Below are positions 36,440-46,957 of a stretch of DNA of 64,000 nt, piece by piece. Under the pieces are notes generated by a model. That model did no database searches. It was given only the letters and a program-made list of their open reading frames with translations, and had not been told where the DNA came from. The stretch spans positions 1 through 64,000 of the forward strand of contig JALMLS010000328.1 of the NCBI GenBank assembly GCA_038496445.1, in the 5' to 3' direction. A program made the translations under genes and the position numbers. How positions within the stretch are numbered: position 1 is the first letter of the stretch; each line of letters opens with the position of its first letter. The stretch is from Trichosphaerium sp. ATCC 40318 (lineage: Eukaryota; Discosea; Flabellinia; Trichosidae).

Positions 36440-37306
36440 ATAAGGCTTATGTAACCATTCCTAATCTGGAGCTTCTATCTAATAGACGATCGTTTATAAC
36501 AGCTTTGAAAAAAGGTCTAAGTAATTACGTAGATGTTTGTGGGTTCCGTTTTTGGGGCTTTTTTTGGCAGTAATGTAGTGGTGAAAGCAGTTCCATTTTA
36601 TTAACTAGTTTACTTATACTTTTTCGACTGCTGTAAAAAAGCCCGAACTACATATTATGTAGGTGCATCTGCATTGCCTTCTATTTGACAACACAGGGAA
36701 AGGGATACGCCGGCTCCGCCGTAAGCTGTTGGCTACCTTCAACTGCTTTAACAATTTAGTACTTTTTACAACTTTTGATGTTCCAACCTTACTACCCATT
36801 GGATACAAGGATAGTAAGTACGGAAGGTAAATTTAAATACAAAACTATATTCAGTTAATTAACCGGGATGCACACGTGCTCCGTGAGGACTCGGGGAACA
36901 TAACGATATACAAGCATAGCTTGTACTTATTTACACATAAAAACCTAATTCGTACATCAATAACATCTTCTTTGAAACCCTTTCACATGTCAATTACTCA
37001 GCATACATCAACCGGAAAAACTGAGCTTATTACATTATTACCAACAGAGCCAGTTGAGCACAGTATGCGAATGGGAAAACCAAACAATATACAACTTGTG
37101 CACACGATGAAATAACAGACTTAGGCTTGACACGCTTAGTTAATCTGGAATTCTTGTCTTCTTTTAGACGCAACATGGCTAACAGATCCTTTTTGACACA
37201 TTTGACATCTCTCACGTGTATTGAAAACCAAGGATATGATCGGATTAAAACACACTCTTCTGATGATCTGGGTTTAACTCGATTAACAAAACTGAACAAT
37301 CTTTAG
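36440..37306 (+). pseudogene. Leucine-rich-repeat gene fragment
   Basis: LRR-like pieces appear in different frames on the plus strand: IPNLELLSNRRSFITALKKG (about 36455-36525), CFNNLVLFTTFDVPTLLPIG (36740-36805), and two related units, DLGLTRLVNLEFLSSFRRN and DLGLTRLTKLNNL, ending at a stop at 37304. I could not join them into one frame-keeping gene with good splice sites. It may be a decayed relative of the F-box/LRR genes in this window, or a real gene with badly guessed introns. Confidence 0.35.
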
Positions 37307-38132
37307 AGCTTTGTACTTAGTAATATCTCAAAAATACTCTGCAAATGTCTTATCGTCGCGTTACAATGTACACATGGAAAACATACTTTAATAAAGCACA
37401 TAAGTTTAATCACATAACCTGCAATGTAAAACCAGATAGTAGTGGTTGAACAAGCCATACATTTGTTGGATTCGTATAAAAAGAACAACAATATAAGCAT
37501 AGCTGAGATACATCAAACACGTTTCTGTTATCTTTAGAACTGTGAGATTTCAAGATTACGCCAGTCAACATAGAAATACCTACTGTGATTTTGTTACAAC
37601 ATGAATGAACTTGAGTGCTTATTCCGAAAAGTGAACTCCTAGACACCAGTCGGTGCCCATTGTTTGAATCGACACGAAGACTCTTGTCCTTTGTAATATA
37701 ATCGCTTCCATAGATTTTAACATGCGCACCAGGGGTGTAAGATCTGTTAATTTTCAGTTTTGACAATAAACTTCACTTTAAATCAGAGTTATTCGTGAAA
37801 TCTTGGTGTAGTTTGTATTATTCACAACAATGTACCGAAAGGTTTTATTAAGTAAGCTATATTTTTCGCCTAATACGTGCTGAAAAATTTTCATAACAAT
37901 CTATTTTAAGAACTCTTTAGCACGGGACGATACAATAGCTCAGGACATTGTTATTCCAGTAATATTCGTTTTTACGTAACACAATTACATGAAACTCCGG
38001 ATGGCGCTAAAAAAATGTTGAACTTGGATTTATCAATTTTATTTTTTTTTCTTTGTGACTTCGATGAAATTTCAGACTCTCTTTGTGTGTGTATAAAACA
38101 TAAACTAACAAACATAAAACAGTTAACAACAA
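37307..38132. other. Intergenic spacer upstream of the Ras gene
   Basis: No supported gene. An open minus-strand stretch (37410..37766) lacks an ATG start and family features. Confidence 0.45.
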
Positions 38133-38873
38133 ATGGATACATACAAAGTAGTAGTACTAGGAGAAGGCGGTGTCGGCAAATCCGCATTAACAGTGCAGGT
38201 ACAACATCAGTGTTTGACGCTTTTTTTTTTTTGGTTCAGTTCAGTCAGCGAGTTGTTCTGACTTTACTGTAGTTTGTACAAGGACTCTTCGTTACAAAAT
38301 ACGATCCTACAATAGAAGACTCATACAGAAAGCTTGTAGAGATAGATGACAAGCATATGATGCTCGGTACGGCATGGAGTTAAGTGATTAAGTTTATTTA
38401 TTTTTTTTGCCTTAGAAATTCTTGATACAGCTGGAACAGACCAGTTTCGCGCCATGAGAGATTTGTACATGAAAAATGGTCGTGGATTTGTCTTGGTATA
38501 CAGTACAATAGCAAGATCAACTTTCATGGCTATACCAGACCTAAGGGAGAAGATTCTTAGAGTTAAAGATACCGACAGTGTAAGTTGTATTTTATCTATT
38601 TTTTGAATTAGACTCTTCTGACGTCACTGATAGGTCCCTATGGTAATCGTTGGTAATAAATGTGATCTTACAGATGAACGTGTAGTTCCTACAGATCAAG
38701 GTGAAGCACTAGCAAGGAAGTTTAATGCTTCTTTTATGGAGTCTTCAGCGAGAACAAAATTAAATGTCAACGAAATTTTCTTTACACTTGCAAGAAAAAT
38801 ACTCGAAACAGAGCCTTCTAAGCCATCCAAAAAGGAGAAGAAACCAAAAAGGAAACCATGTATGATATTGTAA
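38133..38873 (+). CDS. Ras/Rap-family small GTPase
   Basis: Molecular switch of the Ras subfamily. Exon 1 encodes [20 protein letters not shown] (P-loop GEGGVGKS), ending [20 protein letters not shown] with the effector-loop [11 protein letters not shown]. Switch II is [20 protein letters not shown]: Thr takes the place of the Gln-61-adjacent Gln context (DTAGTDQF against the usual DTAGQE), a noteworthy change also seen in Rap proteins. NKCD and ESSART give the guanine-specificity motifs. The C-terminus is polybasic ([10 protein letters not shown]) and ends in the CAAX box CMIL, predicting prenylation (Leu favours geranylgeranyl) and membrane anchoring. About 185 residues in four exons. The Rap1-like features make Rap the nearest group. 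Confidence 0.92.
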
Positions 38874-39232
38874 AGAAGATGGAAGAAAGAAAAATTGTAA
38901 CATAAACATAGTATTTTTTTGAGCTTGTGTAGTTGTTGTTGATACCGCGACTACCACCTTGTGGTGTATTTCGGTGTTGTTTAGGTTCATGCTTTGAAAA
39001 TACTGATTTTATAAGCGAAATAAAACGTAACGTCATTCTGTAGGATTGGAATGTTCTCGCGTACTTTTTTGTTCTCAGGCCATTGTTTCTTCGTTTTTCG
39101 TTGCATTAATCACTTTTTAATACTCCAATAGTAACATATAATGCATATTGAAGTTCTAGATATGTATTTCTAGGCCGAAATAAAACGAAACTTTTTTTGG
39201 AATTTTGTTGTTATTTTAAATTTGGCATTACT
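38874..39232. other. Convergent intergenic region with a dispersed repeat
   Basis: Lies between the 3' ends of the Ras gene and UMP1. Holds repeat copy B (38995..39048) and a shorter echo of its core (CGAAATAAAACG) near 39176. Confidence 0.5.
38995..39048. repeat. Dispersed ~53-nt repeat, copy B
   Basis: See 19604..19656. Same orientation; differences are mostly single substitutions plus a 1-nt indel. Confidence 0.55.
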
Positions 39233-39915
39233 TTACATGGTGGCGACGCCAAGACCGAGCTTCTTCTCCATAATTTGGTGTAGCTCTTGCTCTGGGTAAT
39301 CTGGCGTTTCGTGGCGATCTACAACAAAGTCGTTTAGTTTCACTTTGGTATTGTTTTACATGAAAACAGTTGAATACGCGCTAAAGCGCTACGTGTACGA
39401 CTGCGAAGCTGAAAATAGCAGTTTACAATAAAAAAAATTGCTTCAAACCAATAACGTTGAAACAGCGCTTGGATAGCAACAACAACATTGGTTACGCGCG
39501 TATGCTATATTTGAGTAGTCAAAAGATGGTACGTACGGATATATTCGCCTGGTTGTAATTCGAGATCTTTACCAGTAAGAGTGTCTAATGCTATGTTTTC
39601 TGACTTCAAAATAGGCAAACGTTGGAAGCTTGAGGCAATTTGTCGTTCCATAGCCAAGCGTGATACCATATGGTCACCAAATGTATGGCGAAGCATCACA
39701 TTATTGGTTGCAAAGTGATCACGAATAGGCTTGATGTGCTGTTAATTTTTTGTTGGTTTGTATTTATTTGTACCTGATTTAGACCTAAAATAACTGGGTG
39801 GTCTACTAGACCAGGATTATTAAATTCTGCGGCCAAAGGACCTCCAAACGATTTAACTTCTGCGCGTTGCTGTACAGGGGTTAATTATTGATAATTAGAG
39901 CTGTTGCGGTACCAT
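39233..39915 (-). CDS. UMP1: UMP1/POMP proteasome maturation factor
   Basis: UMP1 chaperones assembly of half-proteasomes into the 20S core. The coding sequence appears to begin with an exon that contributes only the start codon (39913-39915), followed at once by a GTACC..GTACAG intron. Next come QRAEVKSFGGPLAAEFNNPG, VDHPVILGLNQ, then HIKPIRDHFATNN, MLRHTFGDHMVSRLAMERQI, FQRLPILKSENIALDTL and LELQPGEYI, ending QIMEKKLGLGVATM at the stop 39233-39235. RLPxLxSxNxxLDxLxG is the family's most conserved stretch. Length (about 125-130 residues) is normal. It is divergent from the HELQ gene, 142 bp away. Confidence 0.85.
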
Positions 39916-40057
39916 TCTGTCTCTGACAAATAATTACAGAGTTAGCCACAAAACTGAACGATTTTTGCTCAGTTTACTATCGTTGATTTGTGGCTCGCTG
40001 TTTTAGCTTGTGTAATGCGCAGAAGAATGTAGTACAGCGTTTGTGTGGTACCTGAGT
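39916..40057. promoter_or_regulatory. Short bidirectional promoter between UMP1 and HELQ
   Basis: Only 142 bp separate the two divergent start codons, so the genes must share promoter sequence. No TATA box is obvious. Co-regulation of proteasome assembly and DNA repair genes would be plausible but is not shown by the sequence. Confidence 0.5.
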
Positions 40058-43000
40058 ATGCTACCACAACAAAATGGTAACAACGAACACAATCAATTCG
40101 TTTCTCTTCCAACTGATACCGAGATGCCTGATTCACAAGACAATGGCGAATACCTACCCTATGATAGCGAGCAGGCGGAATTTGACGATTTAACGTTCGA
40201 AACGTCTTCACACCGACTGCCAAGTGCGGAATTGTTCAGCCAATCGCCTGTAACTTACACCAGCAATGGCTACGAAGCAAGTCGTAGACAGCGACAGTTT
40301 TTTTTTTAATTAACGAAGCTTAAGGCGCCACAACCAGTGGAGCAGCATCACGAACTTGATCCTGCAATAGCAAGGTTAGCTCAGATGACACTTTTTACCA
40401 ACAGGGCTAACAATGTGAAAAAGCGGTCTTCCACGCGTGCTGAACGACGTATACGCAAAACGTGGCGTTAAAACACTATATCAGTGGCAATCTATTTGCC
40501 TACAGTCAGAGGTTCGAATTTACACCAACGGCTACGCTTTGATAGTATTCCACTCGTTAATTGTTGTTTTCAAAAAACCAGACTTGTTACTCCTTCTAAA
40601 ACGGTTTTCAGGCGTTTAAGAACAGAAAAAACCTGTTATTTTCGTTACCTACAAGCGGTGGAAAGACTCTAATAGCAGAGGTGGCCTTGATGCGGTAAAA
40701 TAAGCATTTTTTTTCTTTTCGAAAATCCTTACTTTTTTGTTGTAACCTTAGAACGATCACTTTGATGCAACGTAAAGCTTTGTTCGTCCTTCCATGTACG
40801 TATGGGTTTCCAAAAATATTATACATGACTATCACGTGATCTACGCGGATTGCAAGTTGTTGGGAAGTAATCCGAGATGTAGATAGATCAATAGTTGTTG
40901 AGAAAATGATTTCACTTCAAGAGTTTGGTAGACGCCTTAATTTTGGTGTTATAGGGTACTATCTCACTAGTGAAATATAGTTAGTGTTGTGATGAGATAA
41001 TAATACAAAAAAGGTATCATGGAGCAGAAGGTGTCATTCCACCTTCAAGAAAACCTCAAATTTGTGTTTGTACAATAGAAAAAGCAAATGCGATTGTAAA
41101 TTCCCTCATCGCAGAAGGTAGACTTGACGAGATATCAACAGTTGTTATCGATGAATTTCGTACGCATAAGTGTTAAAATTTTGTCTTTGGTGTCATGCAA
41201 AGAGCCAACTGTTAGTGTTATTTTTTTTGGTTGATTGTTTTTTGTTGTAGATATGATAAGTAACCCTCAAAGAGGGTATTTGATAGAGATCTTGTTGGCA
41301 AAGTTAATGTATATATTACCACAAGATAATATTCAAATAATTGGTATGAGTGCTACATTACCTAACCTTAATGATCTAAGCAGTTGGTTAAATAGTTACA
41401 CATTCGAGGTTACGTATGATATATTTGTCTTTACATTGATTCTGACATTATTTTTTTTACAGCATAATTTTCGACCTGTTCCCTTAACAGAGGTATGTTA
41501 GTGGTATCATTTTAGTTATGGACATCGAAATTATACTTGAGTAAATACAATTAAGAGTTTAAATGCCTCATAACGCATAGACAGCAAGAACTCTACAAAT
41601 TATTTTTCTTTTTTTGCGTATTGCGAACAATTCTTATTCCTCCAACTAACTCAACCTAGTATTACTTTCATAATGGGTACGCATGTTCAAATGTATGATG
41701 TAATATATGAACACGATTGATAGAGTTCTTTATAATAAGGATGATCAAGTAATCACAAAAATAAGTCAACACCACTTGCTTAACTTGTGTCGTCAAGTAA
41801 CTCAGAAAAACTGCTCTGTACTTGTTTTCTGTCCAAGCAAGAAAGGTTGTGAGCGCACTAGCCACCTTCTAGTAAAATCCATGAATGAAATAGATAGAGG
41901 GAATCCTTCTGAGCTTAAACATAAAGCAGCAGAAAAGAAACTAGTAGTTAACAGGTACGTTGCTTTTGTCACGTTTTATATAAACCAATTTGTCACTCTG
42001 CCTGAATGATATGTCTCTGTATCCCCATATATTACTTATATCCAAACACATTTCATATTCGCTCTTTTCGTTCTATAAAGCGCTGCGGCAAGAGTGCGAT
42101 TAATGAATGCCAAGCGCCAACTCTTTTTTTTCTTTACTTGCTTGTTGAATTTTTTTCTATTAGATTACGACATGGAGGTCCAACAGATACTATTTCGTAT
42201 GGAATTGCTTACCACCACGCTGGATTAACAATGGAAGAACGTACAGTAGTTGAAGACGCATTTAGGGAACATGTAATCAACATTATATGTTGTACTTCTA
42301 CACTTGCTGCTGGTGTAAACTTACCGGCTGCACGTGTTATTATAAAAGATATCAAGATGGGGTACAGGGTAAGTTAAATTATTGTATTTTATATAAATCC
42401 TTCAAACCACGTGAACTTCAACTGTCTGCTGTTCGTGAACGGCCAGCGTGATAAGAAAAAAATAGGAATGTTTGATAGTTTTTCATTAACACTACACTGT
42501 TGAAACAACCTCTAAGATTTCTCATTTTAGGTTTTGTCACCTCAATCTTATCAACAAATGGCTGGACGTGCTGGGCGCGCTGGTATTGATAAATATGGTG
42601 AGTCAGTGTTGATGCTAGATGATAAGAATCTAAAACAAGGAAAACAACTTATAAACTCTGAAATTGAGCCTTGCAAGAGCGCATTACTTTCTACAGAGTA
42701 AGCTTACTTACACTTAATTACTATGGTAAATAGCTTATGGCCTTACCCAGGGATGATATGGGTATACAGAGATGCATACTAGGAGCAATTTCTGGCTTAT
42801 ATGCAACGTCTAGAAGTCATCTTCTGAGTTTCCTTGAGCACACTTACTGCGGACACCTTTCTTTTGAAAATCCAAGGTACTACTCCTTTCAACAAGGAGT
42901 TTCACTGACGTAGTTTTCTAGTCAAGGCAATAGTATATCATTGGCTCTTGACCGTACACTTGATCATTTGGTAACAGAGCAATTTCTAACATCAGCGCCA

Positions 43001-44714
43001 AGCGAAGATGGCAGTGATGTTTTGTATGAAGCCACAACATTAGGCTTGGCAACCTTTCATTCGAATTTCTCGTCAAAGGAAGCTAAAGCTATTGCTATCG
43101 AGCTCCATAATTCCATGTTATACGGAGTAATTTTGAAACCGGAACTACACATGTGGTACAAAATACAGTTGTTCTACTTTTCTGAGAAGACATTTTATGA
43201 AAAAGACGTTATGAATTTGAGTGCCTCTGTGGCCTGTCTTTTTCTTATATTTGTTGTTATGAGAAAACACTATTTCTTATTCAATCTTATTCTTGTTGAG
43301 TCGACATTTTGGCTTAGCTTGAAAGCGCTAGTAGCAATGACTTTTACCATAATATTGAACAAGCACGTTTTTTTCTGACCTTATTTTGAAGCTACCTGGT
43401 AACGCCAATATTGAACCTTAGACCACCGGATTATTCTCACTTCCATGCAATGCTAGAGACACTATCTATACAAGTAAGTAGCACTTTACCACCAAACAAA
43501 AAAAGTCGGACATAGTTCGTCCTGTTTGGCTGAAGGGCCTTAAGTCATGCGTTGCTCATGCGTAAGGTGTCAGTCAAGTATTTTTTGTTGTTAGCCTACA
43601 TGACTAACTCGTTGAATATTTAGAAGCAAAACATTTGCTTGAAGATTGGATTAACACCTACTTTTGTTTTGAAGAAACACTTGCAACAGGGTGTACCAAG
43701 AGCTACTGCAGAAGTGCAAGGGCGTAGAGCGACAAGGTTTTATCATGCCTTAATGCTTGATGATCTAATTAATGAAGTACCAGTTGCTCGTGTAGCGCAA
43801 AAGTATAAAACGAGGTAAGCACTTGGAAACCTTAACATCATTTTTTTCATAATTTTTCTTTGCCTTACTTCTTTGTATAACTCTTTGGTAATCTTCTTTA
43901 AATACAATAACATTATGAAAATGCGTGTGTTAGTGCTATATCTAACTTTTATTTTTTGGTGAAATAGTCGTGGAAGTGTTGAAGACCTTATGACATCTGC
44001 TGCTTCTTTTGCGAATATGATGGTTCACTTTTGTAAAGTGATGGAATATTGGAGTCTTGAGGCTATACTAAAATCATATGTTGTATGTTAACATCTTAAA
44101 AATATAGCACTTATACATATCTAATAATAATATTAAACAGAAGCGAATCGGATTTGGCGTAAAGAGCGAGATCATTCCTTTGACAGAAATTCCTGGTACC
44201 ACCTTGTTTGAAAACTTCAAAAAATTCACTTCTACTTTCTATCACCTTGGCTGTGTTTTTTGACTTTACTAGGTGTTGGAAGTTATAGAGCGAGGCTACT
44301 ATTCAACGCAGGTAATCTTTTCTGGAAGATATTTCTATCACTGCAAGAGCCCTTTTGTTTTTAGTTTTGTTTTCTGTATTGGTTATGTTTTATTTATGCT
44401 TTCCTTTAAGGCTTTCAAACACTTCGTGCTTTGGCTACAGCAAAAGCTGAAGATATTGAATTTCTAGTACCAACAATAAAACCACTGTACGTTCAAAAAT
44501 TTACTTAAACTTAGTGATAGTTATCACGTGTTTTCAAATCAACCTTTTCTCGTACTTTGGTTCAAAAAAGCCATGTAGCTCTTCATTGCACATAATACAG
44601 AATACTAAATAACATGATATTAGCATAGCAAGGCGAATAATAATGAGCGCAAAATTCCTTCTTGAGGAGAAGGCAAAAGCTCTGAGAGAAGAGGCAGATG
44701 CTTTGCTAATGTAA
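40058..44714 (+). CDS. HELQ: HELQ-type superfamily 2 DNA helicase
   Basis: HELQ unwinds DNA at stalled forks and in homologous-recombination repair. The N-terminal ~100 residues are hydrophilic and acidic ([13 protein letters not shown]). The helicase core follows: LYQWQSICL (Q-motif region), [16 protein letters not shown] (Walker A), KALFVLPYVSIVEEK, TVVIDEFHMI (motif II), [12 protein letters not shown] (motif III), [39 protein letters not shown] and [16 protein letters not shown] (motif VI). The C-terminus carries the winged-helix/ratchet region and a helix-hairpin-helix block ([20 protein letters not shown]), ending REEADALLM. No polymerase domain follows, so it is HELQ rather than POLQ. 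Roughly twenty exons; borders between 42380 and 44300 are approximate. Confidence 0.88.
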
Positions 44715-45128
44715 ATAAAAGACTATTGTATGAAAAGACTTACAACTGTTGTAATACTGTTTTTCGGGAGAGCCTGTACATACGAATCCAACGAACCCTT
44801 GGACAAACCTGCAAAAAATGGTAGTTTGGAGCTACTCATATGCCTGAACAAAAAGTAACATCGGCAAAACCGTTTTCGTAGACAGGAACGGATAAATTGG
44901 TTATCTCATTTTTTTCTTTATTTACACGAGCTATTATAATAGTTCTGCAAATAGCTCCACAAAAAGACTCTTAAACTGTGGTTCCCTTGTCATTTTGTCA
45001 CTTATTTTTGTGTTGCCAATGCTTGCCTCAACAGCGTGTTGAAGAGCAGCGTATACAACTACAAACTAGCTTTTTTTACTCCACACTAAAAGAACAAGTC
45101 TGCATGTTTTGTTAACTATGCGCCTAAG
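44715..45128. other. Convergent intergenic region
   Basis: Nothing recognised between the HELQ stop and the SAP-like gene stop. Confidence 0.5.
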
Positions 45129-45716
45129 TCAGTAGGCTAAATCGTGATACTCAGCGTTTGCAAGAGCCCATTTCTTCATTCTGGTGATGACAATCTTTTT
45201 AGCAGACCTTGTAGGACACATAGTTGTCATTCCTAAGTTCCACCATATTTCGCGTAATTTGGGATGTGTGAGTATAGATAGTCGTTCTTCGCTCTGTGAG
45301 AGTACTCTAGTAATATGTACTTTCTGTGCAGCGGATAAAGACGCTTGTACGTAGCGTGGTAGTTTTTTTGGTTTTTTAGCTTTCTTTGCTGGTTTATCCG
45401 CGTTGTCGTCTGTTGCTTTGCGTTTTTTTGAGGTTTTAGTCGCTTTTGACGTTGTTTTTTCGCCTTTCTTTTCTTTGGCTTTTTGTTTCTTCTCCTTCTC
45501 TTTTGCTGCCATTGCGCGCTCTATGCGAGCAACCAGTACCTTCTTTGATGTTCGTGGTCCAGCAAACTTGCCTGTCAAATCATAAAGTATGTCTTGTAGC
45601 TCATCATTTTTATGATAGTAAAGGTCTGAAGGTAATTCGCCGCCATTTTCTTCTCTTATCTTGTCTAAGCTACGTTTTTGCTGCGTGCTCATTGTTGCAT
45701 ACTTTACAAAACTCAT
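45129..45716 (-). CDS. Lys-rich protein with two SAP-like motifs
   Basis: Intronless, 195 residues from the ATG at 45716 (MSFVKYATMSTQQKRSLDKI); the frame is open further upstream but without an ATG. The N-terminal block (LPSDLYYHKNDELQDIL, then GPRTSKKVLVARIERAM) and the C-terminal block (LTHPKLREIWWNLG, then PTRSAKKIVITRMKKWA) both have the helix-extended-helix spacing of SAP DNA-binding motifs, including the 'G-R-S/T-KK-LV-RI' second helix. A very Lys-rich linker with nuclear-localisation-like runs (KKRK, KKAKKPKK) joins them. Predicted nuclear nucleic-acid-binding protein; SAP assignment is my pattern reading and not certain. Confidence 0.6.
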   Translation of the reverse strand: MSFVKYATMSTQQKRSLDKIREENGGELPSDLYYHKNDELQDILYDLTGKFAGPRTSKKVLVARIERAMAAKEKEKKQKAKEKKGEKTTSKATKTSKKRKATDDNADKPAKKAKKPKKLPRYVQASLSAAQKVHITRVLSQSEERLSILTHPKLREIWWNLGMTTMCPTRSAKKIVITRMKKWALANAEYHDLAY

Positions 45717-46262
45717 TGTCGGTGTAGTATAGATGTTTGTAGATGTGTCGTCTAACTTAGCGCGAAAATTCAATAATTTCGCGCCAAAAAAACTGGAATT
45801 GACCCTGGCTTAACGTTGAACGACACTTTTGATAACAAACACCAGTGATAACTTCAGAACTATCTGTTTATTCCCTTGTTTATCTGACCTAGGTTGATAT
45901 ATGTGCAATACCTGTGTTTGAACACGTGACAACTTCTCGCTCTTACAACAGTACAAACTAATTCCAAAAGGCGTTAACTGGTGTAAGTTAGCGCAATTGA
46001 AGCAGAGCGAAATATCAGTTGCAACAGTTGTTGCTCCCAGTTGAAAACTAGGCCACATTCTTACAAAGGAGTTAGTACCAGAAGTGTGCTTCTTGGCTTC
46101 AACGTCTTTTGCTTCATCGGTTACCCCTTATGTTTTTCTCTGTAGTACTCTATCTTTTAAGCTGTTGTCTTGAGTACAAGCTGTTACATTGTGCTGTTTT
46201 GGCTTAGGGCCTTAACACAATTACATAAGTTTTCGCAGCTGTCATTTCCCAAAGTTACCAAA
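45717..46262. promoter_or_regulatory. Divergent intergenic region
   Basis: 546 bp between the SAP-like gene and the LamG gene; expected to hold both promoters. No reading frame recognised. Confidence 0.45.
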
Positions 46263-46663
46263 ATGGCGTTCGGTGGCTCCTTTTTCTACTTGGTAATACT
46301 ACTAGGCATAATTCAACAGTGTTATAGTGCTTGCTCTAATACACCCGATTCTATTATTGGCCTGTACAAGTTCAGTAATGTCGATAATTTATCGTTGAAT
46401 TCAATAAACAAATCGAGCCTAATTTCTCGTTTTACAGCGATTCCTACAAGCAAAGAGGTAAATTAATGATTTGTATTATTTGATCCTTATTCCTTCGAAA
46501 TCTCGCAGTTACACGCTCACCGGATAAGGGAGACCAATTTAAAGTGGTTCAGTTTATTTTTATTTTCCGACCAACTACCTACCACGTGTGCTCCGAAAAA
46601 TTCCGTCTCTTGCCAGCTTTGCAGTTGTTACAGTATCTTTAATATAGAACGTTTAGGGATACG

Positions 46664-46754
46664 TGTTAAAGGGTCGGTTAGGGATAAAGATAACAAATCG
46701 TCAAATTGTAAGTCCACGTGATTTATTTATTTAATTAGTTTGACCGCTGTTACA
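46664..46754 (-). repeat. 3' LTR (left side), 91 bp
   Basis: Identical to 52676..52766 over all 91 bp. Contains CACGTG (46715) and a TTAGGG. The 4 bp before it are TACG. Confidence 0.93.
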
Positions 46755-46775
46755 TATCTCCCAGGGACCCCAGAT
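46755..46775 (-). other. Candidate polypurine tract
   Basis: Immediately before the 3' LTR the element strand reads GGGGTCCCTGGGAGATA, a purine-rich though interrupted tract where plus-strand priming would occur. Confidence 0.4.
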
Positions 46776-46957
46776 AAGACGCCCTCGTCTTATAAATCAT
46801 CTCCTTTGATCCAGGTACGTTTATAGTCCGTATTTTTGTAATCAAAACCGTTAATAATTTTTATCGCATCGTTTAGCCTTAATAACCATCCTCAATCCTG
46901 TTTTAGCGTCAGTACGTAATTAAATTACAAATCTTCGCTTTTCTTTAAACACGTTTG

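Noticed and set aside
37410-37766. Minus-strand open frame of 118 codons
   Set aside because: It begins with TTG, has no family motif, and I could not join it to the LRR fragments.
40490-40530. T-arm-like GGTTCGAATTT that could suggest a tRNA
   Set aside because: Lies at the edge of a HELQ exon and no cloverleaf can be drawn around it.
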